Shown here piece after piece: positions 1-6,624 of a stretch of 11,996 nt of DNA. The notes below the pieces were generated by a model, which was not told the DNA's origin, searched no databases, and worked only from the letters and a program-made list of their open reading frames with translations. Each line of letters starts with the position of its first letter. Within the stretch, counting starts at the first letter, position 1. The translations under genes and the position numbers were made by a program. This DNA comes from Bacillota bacterium (GTDB lineage: Bacteria > Bacillota > UBA4882 > UBA8346): positions 1 through 11,996 of the forward strand of contig JAEYRN010000071.1 in assembly GCA_023435565.1 (NCBI GenBank), written 5' to 3'.

Positions 1-869
1 CGGACTTTGAGGAGTTGCATAGTTTTACCGGGAAGGAGTTGGACCCGGATACTGGGTTGCATTATTACAATGCCCGGTGGTATGACTCGGAGTTGGGGAG
101 GTTTGTGAGCGAAGATCCGGCGGGGGACCCGAATAATCCGAATTTGTATGCGTATTGTCGGAATAATCCGGTAAATATGCTTGATCCGACAGGCTTATTA
201 TGTCCTGGGTATACATCGCAAGAAGAAGGAATGGCGCTTGCGGCGCAAAATACCCATGGTAGTGAGAATAATGGGAATAGTACTGGTGGTTCAGGAATTC
301 CATCATCTAAACCAGAAACTAATCCCGATGAAAAACCTAGTGAAAACCCTAATCCTAATGGAGAAAGTCTTGATTCTAAAAATGCAGCGAAAGCAAGTAC
401 AGAGGATTCAGGAAAATCAAAAGTTACAAAAGATACTCCACCTCCTAAAGAATCTGGATATGAACCACCAAGAGATGGTCCTAAAAAAGGAAAGACTAAA
501 GATGGAAAGACAGGTTGGGTTGATAAAAATGGAAATGTATGGGTTCCTGTTCCTGGTGGCACTCGTGATGCCCATGGAGGAGGGCATTGGGATGTTCAGA
601 ACCCGAAAGGTGGATATGATAATGTTTATCCAGATGGGCGTGTAAGAGGAGGTAAAGGACCTAAAGGAACTTTGTCACCACCCGGAGTACGAAGTTCTTT
701 ATCGGATAACACAAAAGAAGCAATAACAGATACCACTAAAGAGGAAATTATAGATACTACTAAAGAGGTAGTAAAAGATGCTGCAATAATAACAACAATC
801 GTTGTAGTTGTAAAAGCAATTGTTAAAGCTGCTTTAACTTATTATGGAGTCCCTTGTCCCGACTTCTAA
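1..869 (+). CDS. RHS-repeat polymorphic toxin, C-terminal part (5' end outside window)
   Basis: The reading frame is open from the left edge (codons from base 3), so this is only the 3' end of a large gene. Bases 27-195 encode the hallmark end of an RHS core (FTGKELDPDTGLHYYNARWY, then LGRFVSEDP, NLYAYCRNNPVNMLDPTG), the point where such proteins cut off their variable tip. After it comes a low-complexity S/K/P/E-rich linker (about 200-480) and a distinct module with W-x-D-x-N-G-N-V-W and HGGGHWDVQNPKGG (about 510-640). The His/Trp/Asp pattern recalls the 'polymorphic toxin type 37' group, but that is from memory and unverified. A hydrophobic stretch (AAIITTIVVVV) lies near the C-terminus at about 780-840. 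GC falls from about 50% in the core to about 30% at the tail, typical of exchanged toxin tips. A role in contact-dependent competition is inferred, and the toxin activity is unknown. Confidence 0.9.
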   Translation, partial: DFEELHSFTGKELDPDTGLHYYNARWYDSELGRFVSEDPAGDPNNPNLYAYCRNNPVNMLDPTGLLCPGYTSQEEGMALAAQNTHGSENNGNSTGGSGIPSSKPETNPDEKPSENPNPNGESLDSKNAAKASTEDSGKSKVTKDTPPPKESGYEPPRDGPKKGKTKDGKTGWVDKNGNVWVPVPGGTRDAHGGGHWDVQNPKGGYDNVYPDGRVRGGKGPKGTLSPPGVRSSLSDNTKEAITDTTKEEIIDTTKEVVKDAAIITTIVVVVKAIVKAALTYYGVPCPDF

Positions 870-915
870 GAGTTTATTATGATAAAGCAAAAGTATAAAT
901 AGAAAGGAATTCTAA

Positions 916-1374
916 ATGGACGAAAAATCTTTATATTTAAAAGTAAAAGATATAGTCTATGCTGTTCCTGATGAACTTTATAAATATTCAAAGCCTGATC
1001 AATATTGGGATGATGAGGATTGGGCTAATATTCCCCCTTTAGAAAAAGGATTTATACTAATAAAAGAACTAATTGAGAATGCAGATATTGATGAATATGA
1101 TAAGAACAAGGTTGAAGAAAAGAAAAAAGAGTACTCTAATATTAATATACTAAATCTGGGAAATGGGCCTAATTTTTTATCTCAAGCTGATGAAAACATG
1201 TTTTTTAATGCAATATATTCACTTGCATCATTTATTGAACTTAAAGGAAGCGGTAAGGACTTATATCTTTATTATCGAGGTGTTATGAGTAATGAAGAAA
1301 AGCTCTTCTTAACTAATTTGTTGAAACGGTATCAAATGAAAATACCCAAAGATTTAATTGCGGAAATAGAATAG
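916..1374 (+). CDS. Small acidic protein, probable immunity protein for the upstream RHS toxin
   Basis: This 152-residue gene starts 46 nt after the RHS stop codon on the same strand. AAAGGA at 903-908 lies 7 nt before the ATG. The product has no signal peptide or membrane segment and is rich in Asp, Glu and Lys. It has a charged helical middle (about residues 48-75, with DEYDKNKVEEKKKEY) and a hydrophobic patch (FFNAIYSLASFI). GC is about 32%, matching the toxin tip and not the RHS core, as expected if tip and immunity gene move together. I do not recognise the family. The immunity role rests on position, size, charge and matching composition, and no sequence motif supports it. Confidence 0.7.
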   Translation: MDEKSLYLKVKDIVYAVPDELYKYSKPDQYWDDEDWANIPPLEKGFILIKELIENADIDEYDKNKVEEKKKEYSNINILNLGNGPNFLSQADENMFFNAIYSLASFIELKGSGKDLYLYYRGVMSNEEKLFLTNLLKRYQMKIPKDLIAEIE

Positions 1375-1539
1375 TATATGTTGCAATTCATCAAATATTA
1401 TGTATTTAAAAACAGAGGAAAATATGAAAAAATGAAATCGGATTTTTAAGGGTCAAATTTGTTTCTCGGGCGGGCAGACCTCCGTTCTGGGTTCAAGGTA
1501 GAGAAGCCTGAACATCCTAACGGAAAATTCGAGAATGCC

Positions 1540-1581
1540 CACCGTCAAATCACGGGAAATCACCGTCGTTTTACGGGGAAA
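1540..1581. repeat. Two tandem imperfect 21-bp units, each with a small inverted repeat
   Basis: Unit 1 (1540-1560) and unit 2 (1561-1581) both begin CACCGTC and share ACGGG at the same offset. Within each, CCGT and ACGG are complementary and separated by 6 nt, so each could fold as a tiny hairpin. The match is imperfect in the central bases and the stems are short. Confidence 0.5.
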
Positions 1582-1758
1582 CCCTTGAATTGCAGACGGC
1601 CATCTTCCCACTAAAGGCCGGAAATCAGGGAAGGAAGAGCGCCGTCCTGAACAACCTCCGAAGAACATGAAGGCGAACAAAACCGCCGACCAGTCAGTTA
1701 GCCTAAAAAAAGCAAACCAGTTAAGTCCGACCAATCCTCCGATATCCAAATAGTATTG

Positions 1759-1798
1759 AGGCCATAGACTGCAAATAAGCAGACTATGGCCTTTGTCT
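1759..1798. terminator. Strong hairpin, terminator-like
   Basis: Arms AGGCCATAGACTGC (1759-1772) and GCAGACTATGGCCT (1779-1792) pair over 13 bp with one A-A mismatch around a 6-nt loop (AAATAA). The plus strand continues TTGTCTAT, a weak U-rich tract. It could end transcription from the toxin/immunity side or, as a symmetric hairpin, separate it from the convergent minus-strand gene. Confidence 0.6.
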
Positions 1799-1866
1799 AT
1801 CTATAAAAATATTATAAGATCGGCAGTCATCTTCCACGAAAGCCAGAATTCCTAGTTAAATTCCGG

Positions 1867-2214
1867 TTAACCCCAAAAACAACAGCATTCATCTTCATCG
1901 ACAACCTTAAAGAATTCCTCAAGGGTATTAACTTCAGGATTTAATTCATAGCTATGCCATTTTAAATCGGCTCTTTGCCAGTAAAGTTTCCAGATGTTAT
2001 TTTTTTTGATATAAGTCGCTTTGGCAACGGGTTTTTCAATTGTTTTTTCGGGATTATTCCATACAGGTCTAATTTCAAAGATAACGATACTGTTTCCATC
2101 AATGTGATAACCTAAATCTAATTCTTTCCGCAGATGAATCGGTGGCCGCCGTTTTTCAAGAAATGAGTATGCGAGTTTTTGGATGCTTTTAATTTCTAAT
2201 TCGGAAAAAGCCAT
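1867..2214 (-). CDS. DUF3024 family protein
   Basis: This is a 115-residue conserved protein of unknown function. The sequence follows the DUF3024 pattern: an N-terminal helix ending KRRPPIH, then LDLGYHIDGNSIVIFEIRP, a PVAKATY strand, and WKLYWQRADLKWHSYE near the middle to end, closing with a Cys-rich tail (ECCCFWG). The ATG at 2214 is chosen over an upstream start at 2241 because AAAGGAGA (2230-2223) lies about 8 nt before it and the family consensus begins at MAFSELEI. Length fits the family (about 110-120 residues). Members are small soluble proteins often found beside mobile or accessory genes. No role can be assigned. It is convergent with the toxin/immunity pair. Confidence 0.88.
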   Translation of the reverse strand: MAFSELEIKSIQKLAYSFLEKRRPPIHLRKELDLGYHIDGNSIVIFEIRPVWNNPEKTIEKPVAKATYIKKNNIWKLYWQRADLKWHSYELNPEVNTLEEFFKVVDEDECCCFWG

Positions 2215-2497
2215 TGGTATTCTCTCCTTTAGAAGTTGCAACTATCATAGATACACATATTCAATACTTATTTATACTTTTCCTTTTTTAGCTTAACGGT
2301 AAACTCACCCTGCATCTTTTTCTGCCCTTGTTGCCCGCACGTTCATTAAGTTTCTAATGTAATTTGGATGTCTGGGTTTACCCAGGAATTCAGAATATGA
2401 AGCTATTAATTTTTTTGGAAAATTCCGATAAAACAATATGTAGACTATAAAAAGATCTCCAAATATGCTTTATTAAATTAACGGAGGAAGTGAAATA
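2215..2497. other. Divergent intergenic region, no gene seen
   Basis: This AT-rich spacer lies between the minus-strand DUF3024 gene and a plus-strand ORF. A weak plus-strand promoter candidate is TTCCGA-17-TATAAA ending near 2460. GGAGG at 2481-2485 is the RBS of the ORF at 2498. I found no clear promoter for the DUF3024 gene, and no RNA gene or notable repeat. Confidence 0.4.
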
Positions 2498-2782
2498 ATG
2501 TCTAAAGGCCTTTTGATTCAGTTTTTAGCAGTAATACTTTTATTATTAAATTCATCAGCTATTTTGGGAAACGATTTTGGTGTGGCGGGACATTGGAGTG
2601 AGTATGAATATGATCTTAAAGTAGAGAGTTACCTATATGAACCGGTTGCATTATTTGTAGAGATTTATCAATATGATCATGAAGAACGTGGTGTATCATA
2701 CAATGCGGTAATTTTAGGGGTGGAATATTTTCCGTTTCCATTAATATCAATCCGCTTAAAAACCCATATCAAGAATTTTTAG
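2498..2782 (+). CDS. Short secreted-looking hypothetical protein, 3' end probably displaced
   Basis: The ORF of 94 codons has a very good RBS (GGAGG about 10 nt before the ATG). The N-terminus looks like a signal peptide: MSKG, then a hydrophobic core (LLIQFLAVILLLLNSSAILG) with possible cleavage near residues 20-25. After it comes an acidic, Tyr-rich segment (HWSEYEYDLKVESYLYEP, VEIYQYDHEERG) that I do not recognise. From about base 2735 another reading frame carries acyltransferase-like sequence, so the last 15 or so residues (PLISIRLKTHIKNF) may be out-of-frame read-through and not native protein. It may be a truncated gene joined to a foreign fragment. Product and function are unknown. 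Confidence 0.5.
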   Translation: MSKGLLIQFLAVILLLLNSSAILGNDFGVAGHWSEYEYDLKVESYLYEPVALFVEIYQYDHEERGVSYNAVILGVEYFPFPLISIRLKTHIKNF

Positions 2783-3093
2783 CTACTTTGGGGATAAAAA
2801 GGCCAGCCATTCCATTTATATCTGGTGTTAAAGGTACTTTTACCGAGATTCTTTCGGCGGAATATTTCTGGGATGTTATCAGACAACCGGTTCTTTTTCA
2901 AAAGACCATTGCCGAACTGGAAAGGAATCCTGGAAATATCTATATCGATTTGGGTCCCTTCGGTACCTTGGCGAACTTTGTTAAGCAAAACGTTGCAAAG
3001 GACTCGATATCGCAGTATTATTCGATAATGACCCCATTTCACCAGGACCTTAAAAATTTGGAAAAAATAATAAATCTATCTGTTTTTGCTTGA
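2734..3093 (+). pseudogene. C-terminal relic of a PKS-type acyltransferase (trans-AT-like)
   Basis: In the +1 frame, from about 2734 to the stop at 3091-3093, the translation reads INPLKNPYQEFL, then IPFISGVKG, EYFWDVIRQPVLFQKTIAEL and IYIDLGPFGTLANFVKQN. This is the pattern of the last third of malonyl-CoA:ACP transacylase or trans-AT acyltransferase/hydrolase domains: the P-x-I-S-x-V strand, the YFW-x-x-x-R-x-P-V-x-F motif and the (I/L)DLGP-x-G-T-L motif. The catalytic Ser half (GHSxG) and all upstream parts are missing, the fragment has no credible start codon or RBS, and the upstream ORF is in another frame. I infer a decayed fragment of a lost polyketide gene. The closest family is from memory, and a search would settle it. 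Confidence 0.72.
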
Positions 3094-3108
3094 ACGACCT
3101 TATAAAAA

Positions 3109-3858
3109 TCAACAAAGATATTTAAAGGTTTCATTGAGAGCGCGAAAGTTAATGTTTAGCTCCGTTTTCATGGGGTAAACAATCGAACAAATATAATTGC
3201 CAATAAAAAATGAAATCGTTTTATATTGGGCAAAATTTTTATAAAAACATAAGATATAATCAGGATAAAGTTCAATCTTTTCAATTTCATATATTTTGAA
3301 CGGGGTCATTAAACCGGTTTTGAGTACTTTGGATATGGCTTCTTTCACTGTCCACAATAATGTCAGCATAGTATCGTATGGATATGGCTGCCTTTTGATA
3401 AGTTGTATTTCGGATTCGGTTGTATTTCGCTCTATTGCTTCATTTTGTTCAAAATGAATTCTTTCAATATCAATACCCATCGGATGTCTTTCCGGGAAGG
3501 CGATGGCGGCGCCAAAATCATCGCTGTGACCAATGCTTACTTGAATATTTGGATAGCTTCGATAAGCAATAACCGGTTGTGTAAAAATACCGGACTGGAT
3601 TAGGATTTCGTTTAAATTATTATTATTGACTAATAAAGCGATAGCTTTTTTAGCAGTAAAACGCCCGATTAGATAACTTTTAATTTTCTTTTCAAACTTC
3701 AATGTTTCATAATATTTTCGTTCTTGAGGATGTAAAAAACCAACGATCTCTTCATATTTGGCAAACCTTGAAAACTCACCAAGACAAAAACCCGCTTTAA
3801 AAGATTCATTGGGTCTGGTCAAAGTTAATTCCTCAATATAAATATCCTGATTCTTCAT
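3109..3858 (-). CDS. Sfp-type 4'-phosphopantetheinyl transferase
   Basis: The product transfers the phosphopantetheine arm of CoA to a conserved Ser of carrier proteins (fatty-acid ACP, or PKS/NRPS carriers). It shows the family signatures in order: VSIGHSDDFGA (about residues 107-117), GIDIE (128-132, with the Mg-binding Asp and Glu) and WTVKEAISKVLKTGL (169-183, with the metal-binding Glu and the Lys that contacts CoA). At 249 residues it is Sfp-sized, about twice AcpS. The ATG at 3858 is preferred over the one at 3867 because AGGAG (3873-3869) is 10 nt from the former and only 1 nt from the latter. Its stop lies 15 nt from the end of the convergent acyltransferase relic, so it may have served a former polyketide cluster. 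Today it could equally be the cell's general transferase. Confidence 0.93.
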   Translation of the reverse strand: MKNQDIYIEELTLTRPNESFKAGFCLGEFSRFAKYEEIVGFLHPQERKYYETLKFEKKIKSYLIGRFTAKKAIALLVNNNNLNEILIQSGIFTQPVIAYRSYPNIQVSIGHSDDFGAAIAFPERHPMGIDIERIHFEQNEAIERNTTESEIQLIKRQPYPYDTMLTLLWTVKEAISKVLKTGLMTPFKIYEIEKIELYPDYILCFYKNFAQYKTISFFIGNYICSIVYPMKTELNINFRALNETFKYLC

Positions 3859-3989
3859 TAGTTTCATTCTCCTGATTACTTATGCTTATTTGGATATAAT
3901 TTACTTCAAATGTAAACAAGTTTTCGCTATGACTGTAGAAATTCCTTTTCTTAGAACTCAACTTCCGCAGGGGACAAATATCATCTCTG

Positions 3990-4010
3990 GGTATATTTAT
4001 TCAGTAAATA
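3990..4010. promoter_or_regulatory. Candidate ARG box upstream of argC
   Basis: GGTATATTTATTCA (3990-4003) matches the ArgR/AhrC pattern TGAATwwwwATTCA at 12 of 14 positions. It overlaps a small palindrome, TATTTA-TTCAG-TAAATA (3994-4010), and ends about 55 bp before the argC -35. A poorer match (11 of 14, 4079-4092) overlaps the -10. In AT-rich DNA such partial matches can arise by chance. Confidence 0.4.
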
Positions 4011-4057
4011 CATAACTATAAAATTGGTTAAATATAGTTAAACAAAATAAAATTTCC

Positions 4058-4086
4058 TTGCTAAATATACATGTATTTTGTATAAT
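4058..4086 (+). promoter_or_regulatory. argC promoter, sigma-A type
   Basis: TTGCTA (4058-4063), a 17-bp spacer and a perfect TATAAT (4081-4086) place the start of transcription near 4093, about 37 nt before the argC ATG. Confidence 0.82.
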
Positions 4087-4129
4087 TATAAAAAAGTTGA
4101 CTAGCAAATTTCAAAGGAGTATGGTTAAG

Positions 4130-5173
4130 ATGATTAAAGTCGGTATTATTGGAGCTACGGGATATACGGGAAACGAATTGGTAAGGATTCTCGCCCATCA
4201 CCCTGAAGCGGAGATTACGGCGATTACCTCCCGGAGCCACGCGGGGCGAAAGTTGGAAGAGGTGTATGGCAACTTTATAGGCTGGAATGGGCCTACTTTT
4301 AGCGGTTCCGACTCTCCGGACTCAGTTGCCGGTTGTGATCTGGTTTTTCTGGCGCTTCCCCACGGAGTGGCTTTGGAATTGGTTCCTTCGCTACTCGAAA
4401 AAGGGCAGAAAGTCATCGACCTCGGAGCGGATTTTCGTTTTCGGAACACCGAAATCTATCAATCATGGTATAAACTCCCCCATACTCAAGCTGAGCTTTC
4501 TAAAACCGCTGTTTACGGGTTGCCCGAAATATACCGGAAAGAGATTCGCCAAGCCATGCTCGTCGGTAATCCCGGTTGTTATCCTACTAGTGTCATTTTG
4601 CCGGTTTACCCCCTTCTTAAGGAAGGCATAGTCGATCCGGACCGGATTATTATTGATTCCAAATCAGGTGTTTCCGGGGCCGGCCGCAAAGGGGAAATCC
4701 CGTATAATTTTCCGGAATTGTTCGGAAACTTCAAAGCCTATGGTTTGGCAGGCCACCGTCATACTCCGGAGATCGAACAAGAACTTTCCCAAGCGGCTGG
4801 TAAAGCAATCCGGGTTTCATTCAATCCCCATCTGTTACCGGTAGCTCGGGGTATTTTGAGCACAATCCATTTGAGCCTAACGAAAATGGTGACGACTAAG
4901 GAAGTTGAAGAACTTTTAACCCGGTATTATCAGGGGGAACCCTTCGTTAAAGTAGTAAAAGAACCTCAATTGCCGGAGTTGAAATGGGTGGTCGGGACCA
5001 ACTGTTGTCAAATCGGGGTCCGGGTTGATCAACGGACCAACCAGTTAATCGTAGTCTCGGTCATCGACAATATGGTCAAAGGCGCCTCCGGGCAAGCGGT
5101 CCAAAACATGAACCTCATCTGCGACCTCCCCGAAACAATGGGGTTGCAACAGCAATGGCCGATTTATCCATAA
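4130..5173 (+). CDS. argC: N-acetyl-gamma-glutamyl-phosphate reductase
   Basis: The enzyme reduces N-acetylglutamyl 5-phosphate to the semialdehyde with NADPH, the third step of ornithine and arginine synthesis, in the cytoplasm. The N-terminal Rossmann motif GIIGATGYTGNEL (residues 5-17) binds NADP, GNPGCYPTS carries the catalytic Cys150, and GLAGHRHTPEI (about 206-215) carries the active-site His region. At 347 residues the length is normal. The ATG at 4130 is preferred over 4121 because AAAGGAG ends 10 nt before 4130 and 1 nt before 4121, and family members begin at MIKVGIIG. It has its own promoter and is separated from argJ by an unusual 214-bp spacer with hairpins. Confidence 0.98.
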   Translation: MIKVGIIGATGYTGNELVRILAHHPEAEITAITSRSHAGRKLEEVYGNFIGWNGPTFSGSDSPDSVAGCDLVFLALPHGVALELVPSLLEKGQKVIDLGADFRFRNTEIYQSWYKLPHTQAELSKTAVYGLPEIYRKEIRQAMLVGNPGCYPTSVILPVYPLLKEGIVDPDRIIIDSKSGVSGAGRKGEIPYNFPELFGNFKAYGLAGHRHTPEIEQELSQAAGKAIRVSFNPHLLPVARGILSTIHLSLTKMVTTKEVEELLTRYYQGEPFVKVVKEPQLPELKWVVGTNCCQIGVRVDQRTNQLIVVSVIDNMVKGASGQAVQNMNLICDLPETMGLQQQWPIYP

Positions 5174-5178
5174 TTAGG

Positions 5179-5226
5179 CTGAGTCTTTGTGGCCATTAAT
5201 TATTAATTTGCCACAGAGACACTGAG
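5179..5226. repeat. Hairpin directly after argC, sharing an arm with the CACAGAGACAC repeat
   Basis: CTTTGTGGC (5185-5193) pairs with GCCACAGAG (5210-5218) through one G-T wobble, and weaker pairing can extend outward. The loop contains ATTAA-TTA-TTAAT (5195-5207), which pairs internally. The structure begins 6 nt after the argC stop. No T-tract follows, so it is not a classical terminator. The 5210-5226 arm can instead pair with 5300-5320. Confidence 0.55.
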
Positions 5227-5320
5227 ACAAAGAGGTAAGAACAGAATAATTATTCATATTTCAATATGCCCAATAAAGCCGGGGAGGAATTTGTCGTTTT
5301 TCTCTGTGTCTCTGTGTCTA
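5210..5320. repeat. CACAGAGACAC palindromic repeat, copy 1 (argC-argJ spacer)
   Basis: The left arm GCCACAGAGACACTGAGA begins at 5210, and the complementary right arm TCTCTGTGTCTCTGTGTC covers 5301-5318. The interior is about 75 bp, longer than in the other two copies, and holds the candidate ARG box at 5241-5258. Related copies lie at 10475-10547 and 11799-11857. Confidence 0.75.
5241..5258. promoter_or_regulatory. Near-consensus ARG box upstream of argJ
   Basis: ACAGAATAATTATTCATA contains the perfect 12-bp palindrome GAATAATTATTC (5244-5255). It fits the ArgR-family pattern wnTGAATwwwwATTCAnw at 17 of 18 positions. It lies about 75 bp upstream of the argJ -35 and inside the loop of repeat copy 1. 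Repression of argJ and downstream genes by an arginine-bound ArgR/AhrC protein is inferred. No such regulator gene is in the window. Confidence 0.6.
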
Positions 5321-5334
5321 ATAATTTATTTGTT

Positions 5335-5363
5335 TTGGACGACTATTTAAAATATGATATAAT
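5335..5363 (+). promoter_or_regulatory. argJ promoter, sigma-A type
   Basis: TTGGAC (5335-5340), a 17-bp spacer and a perfect TATAAT (5358-5363) predict a start near 5370, about 18 nt before the argJ ATG. It would drive argJ through argG. Confidence 0.82.
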
Positions 5364-5387
5364 CAAATATAATTGGGGGTTTTTCCA

Positions 5388-6590
5388 ATGAAAACCATTT
5401 CCGGCGGGGTTACGGCGCCTCAAGGGTTTAAAGCGGCCGGGCTCACTTGCGGTATTAAAAAAAATCAACAACCTGACCTAGCCCTAATCTATTCCGAAGT
5501 TACGGCCGATGGGGCCGGGATATTTACCACCAATCAGGTCCAGGCGGCCCCGGTTTTGTTAAGTAAGGAACATTTAAAGCAGGGTAAAGTCCGGGCTATC
5601 ATTGCCAATAGCGGTAATGCCAATGCCTGTGTTGGAGCGGTGGGAATGGAAGCGGCCCGTAGAATGGCTGCGGCTGCTGGGAAAGCATTTAATATTCCAA
5701 CAGAATCAGTATTAGTCGCATCTACCGGTGTGATTGGTATTGCCCTACCGGTGGAAAAGATTGAAACCGTTTTAGCCGAAAAAAGCGATTTTCTTACGGA
5801 TACGGGAAGCGCGGCGGCAGCCAAGGCAATTATGACCACCGATACTTTTCCCAAAGAAGTTGCGGTAGAAATCGAATTGGGAGGGAAAACGGTCCGAATC
5901 GGCGGCATCGCCAAAGGATCGGGAATGATCCATCCCAACATGGCGACAATGCTCGGCTTTATTACAACCGACGCCCGGATTGAACAGCCCATACTTCAAA
6001 AAGCAATTGCTGCAGCGGGCGAACGTTCTTTTAATCGGATTACAGTTGACGGCGATACCAGCACCAATGATTGCTTATTCGTTTTGGCAAACGGACTGGC
6101 GAGTAACCCGCCGATTACTGCAACAAAAGACGATTACCAGGTATTTGTTCAAGCTTTGACCTATGTGTGTTTGGAATTGGCTAAAATGATCGCCAGGGAC
6201 GGGGAAGGCGCCACCAAATTGGTAGAGATAAGTATCACGGGGGCCGGGACAGAGGAAGAGGCGGTCAAAGTTGGCAAGTCAGTGGCTACTTCCAATTTGG
6301 TAAAGACGGCTTTATTCGGAGAGGATGCCAATTGGGGCCGGATATTAGCAGCGGTTGGATATTCCGGTATAAAAATCGACCCGGATCGAATTAATATTTC
6401 TCTGGGAGACCTCCCGGTTTATCAACAAGGAATCGGTTTGGTCTTTGATGAAACCAAGGCGAAACAGATTTTATCACAAAAAGAAATCTTAATTAAGATA
6501 GATTTGGGCGGCGGTACGGAAGCAGCTTCGGTTTGGACCTGCGACCTCAGTTATGATTATGTTAAAATAAACGGTAGTTACCGAACCTAA
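5388..6590 (+). CDS. argJ: Bifunctional ornithine acetyltransferase / N-acetylglutamate synthase
   Basis: The enzyme transfers the acetyl group from N-acetylornithine to glutamate, giving ornithine and N-acetylglutamate (cyclic pathway). Many members also use acetyl-CoA, and sequence alone does not tell which type this is. The self-cleavage and nucleophile site is in KGSGMIHPNMATMLGF, with Thr187 as the expected new N-terminus of the beta chain. Other family blocks are IANSGNANACVG (oxyanion region), ARDGEGATKLVEI and FGEDANWGRILAAVGYSG. At 400 residues the length is normal. The ATG at 5388 follows GGGGG by about 9 nt. Its presence explains the absence of argE. It has a promoter of its own, so it can be expressed separately from argC. 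Confidence 0.98.
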   Translation: MKTISGGVTAPQGFKAAGLTCGIKKNQQPDLALIYSEVTADGAGIFTTNQVQAAPVLLSKEHLKQGKVRAIIANSGNANACVGAVGMEAARRMAAAAGKAFNIPTESVLVASTGVIGIALPVEKIETVLAEKSDFLTDTGSAAAAKAIMTTDTFPKEVAVEIELGGKTVRIGGIAKGSGMIHPNMATMLGFITTDARIEQPILQKAIAAAGERSFNRITVDGDTSTNDCLFVLANGLASNPPITATKDDYQVFVQALTYVCLELAKMIARDGEGATKLVEISITGAGTEEEAVKVGKSVATSNLVKTALFGEDANWGRILAAVGYSGIKIDPDRINISLGDLPVYQQGIGLVFDETKAKQILSQKEILIKIDLGGGTEAASVWTCDLSYDYVKINGSYRT

Positions 6591-6624
6591 TTTTAAATTA
6601 AATGACTTAAAGGATAAATGTATT

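Larger units (their letters stand above)
1375..1866. other. Gene-poor spacer with a GC-rich block of unknown origin
   Basis: I see no convincing gene in these roughly 490 bp. Bases 1441-1680 are about 50% GC, against roughly 32% in the preceding gene. A minus-strand open frame (1453-1749, 98 codons) covers the block, but it has no good RBS and gives a Phe/Arg/Cys-rich product without family features, so I did not call it. The plus-strand translation is broken by stops. Two imperfect tandem 21-bp units and a terminator-like hairpin lie inside and are listed separately. The block could be a decayed insertion, a genome-specific dispersed repeat or a structured RNA. The sequence alone does not decide. 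Confidence 0.5.
3859..4129. other. Divergent regulatory region between the PPTase gene and argC
   Basis: This AT-rich spacer separates the two divergent genes. The argC promoter and candidate ARG boxes are listed separately. For the PPTase (minus strand) a loose TTGTTT element followed by TATATC can be seen around 3893-3920, with non-ideal spacing. I saw no T-box (no GGGTGG-type antiterminator) or other riboswitch, and the argC leader would be only about 37 nt. Confidence 0.5.

Noticed and set aside
25..645. Overlapping open frames on both strands inside the RHS gene
   Set aside because: They are shadows of the RHS frame, with Pro/Ser- or Lys/Met-skewed products, no RBS and no family features.
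1540..1581. CRISPR array
   Set aside because: There are only two adjacent imperfect units with no spacers and no cas genes nearby.
1453..1749. 98-codon minus-strand frame in the GC-rich block
   Set aside because: There is no convincing RBS, the product has unusual composition with no recognisable motif, and GC-rich DNA readily gives such frames. Kept only as part of the spacer description.
2779..3042. Minus-strand frame opposite the acyltransferase relic
   Set aside because: The opposite strand carries clear acyltransferase motifs, so this frame is a shadow.
4087..4129. T-box or arginine riboswitch upstream of argC
   Set aside because: The predicted leader is only about 37 nt and has no T-box conserved sequence or specifier stem.
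5534..5999. Minus-strand frames within argJ
   Set aside because: They lie entirely inside a well-supported argJ with its catalytic motifs; Ala/Ser/Ile-rich shadows.
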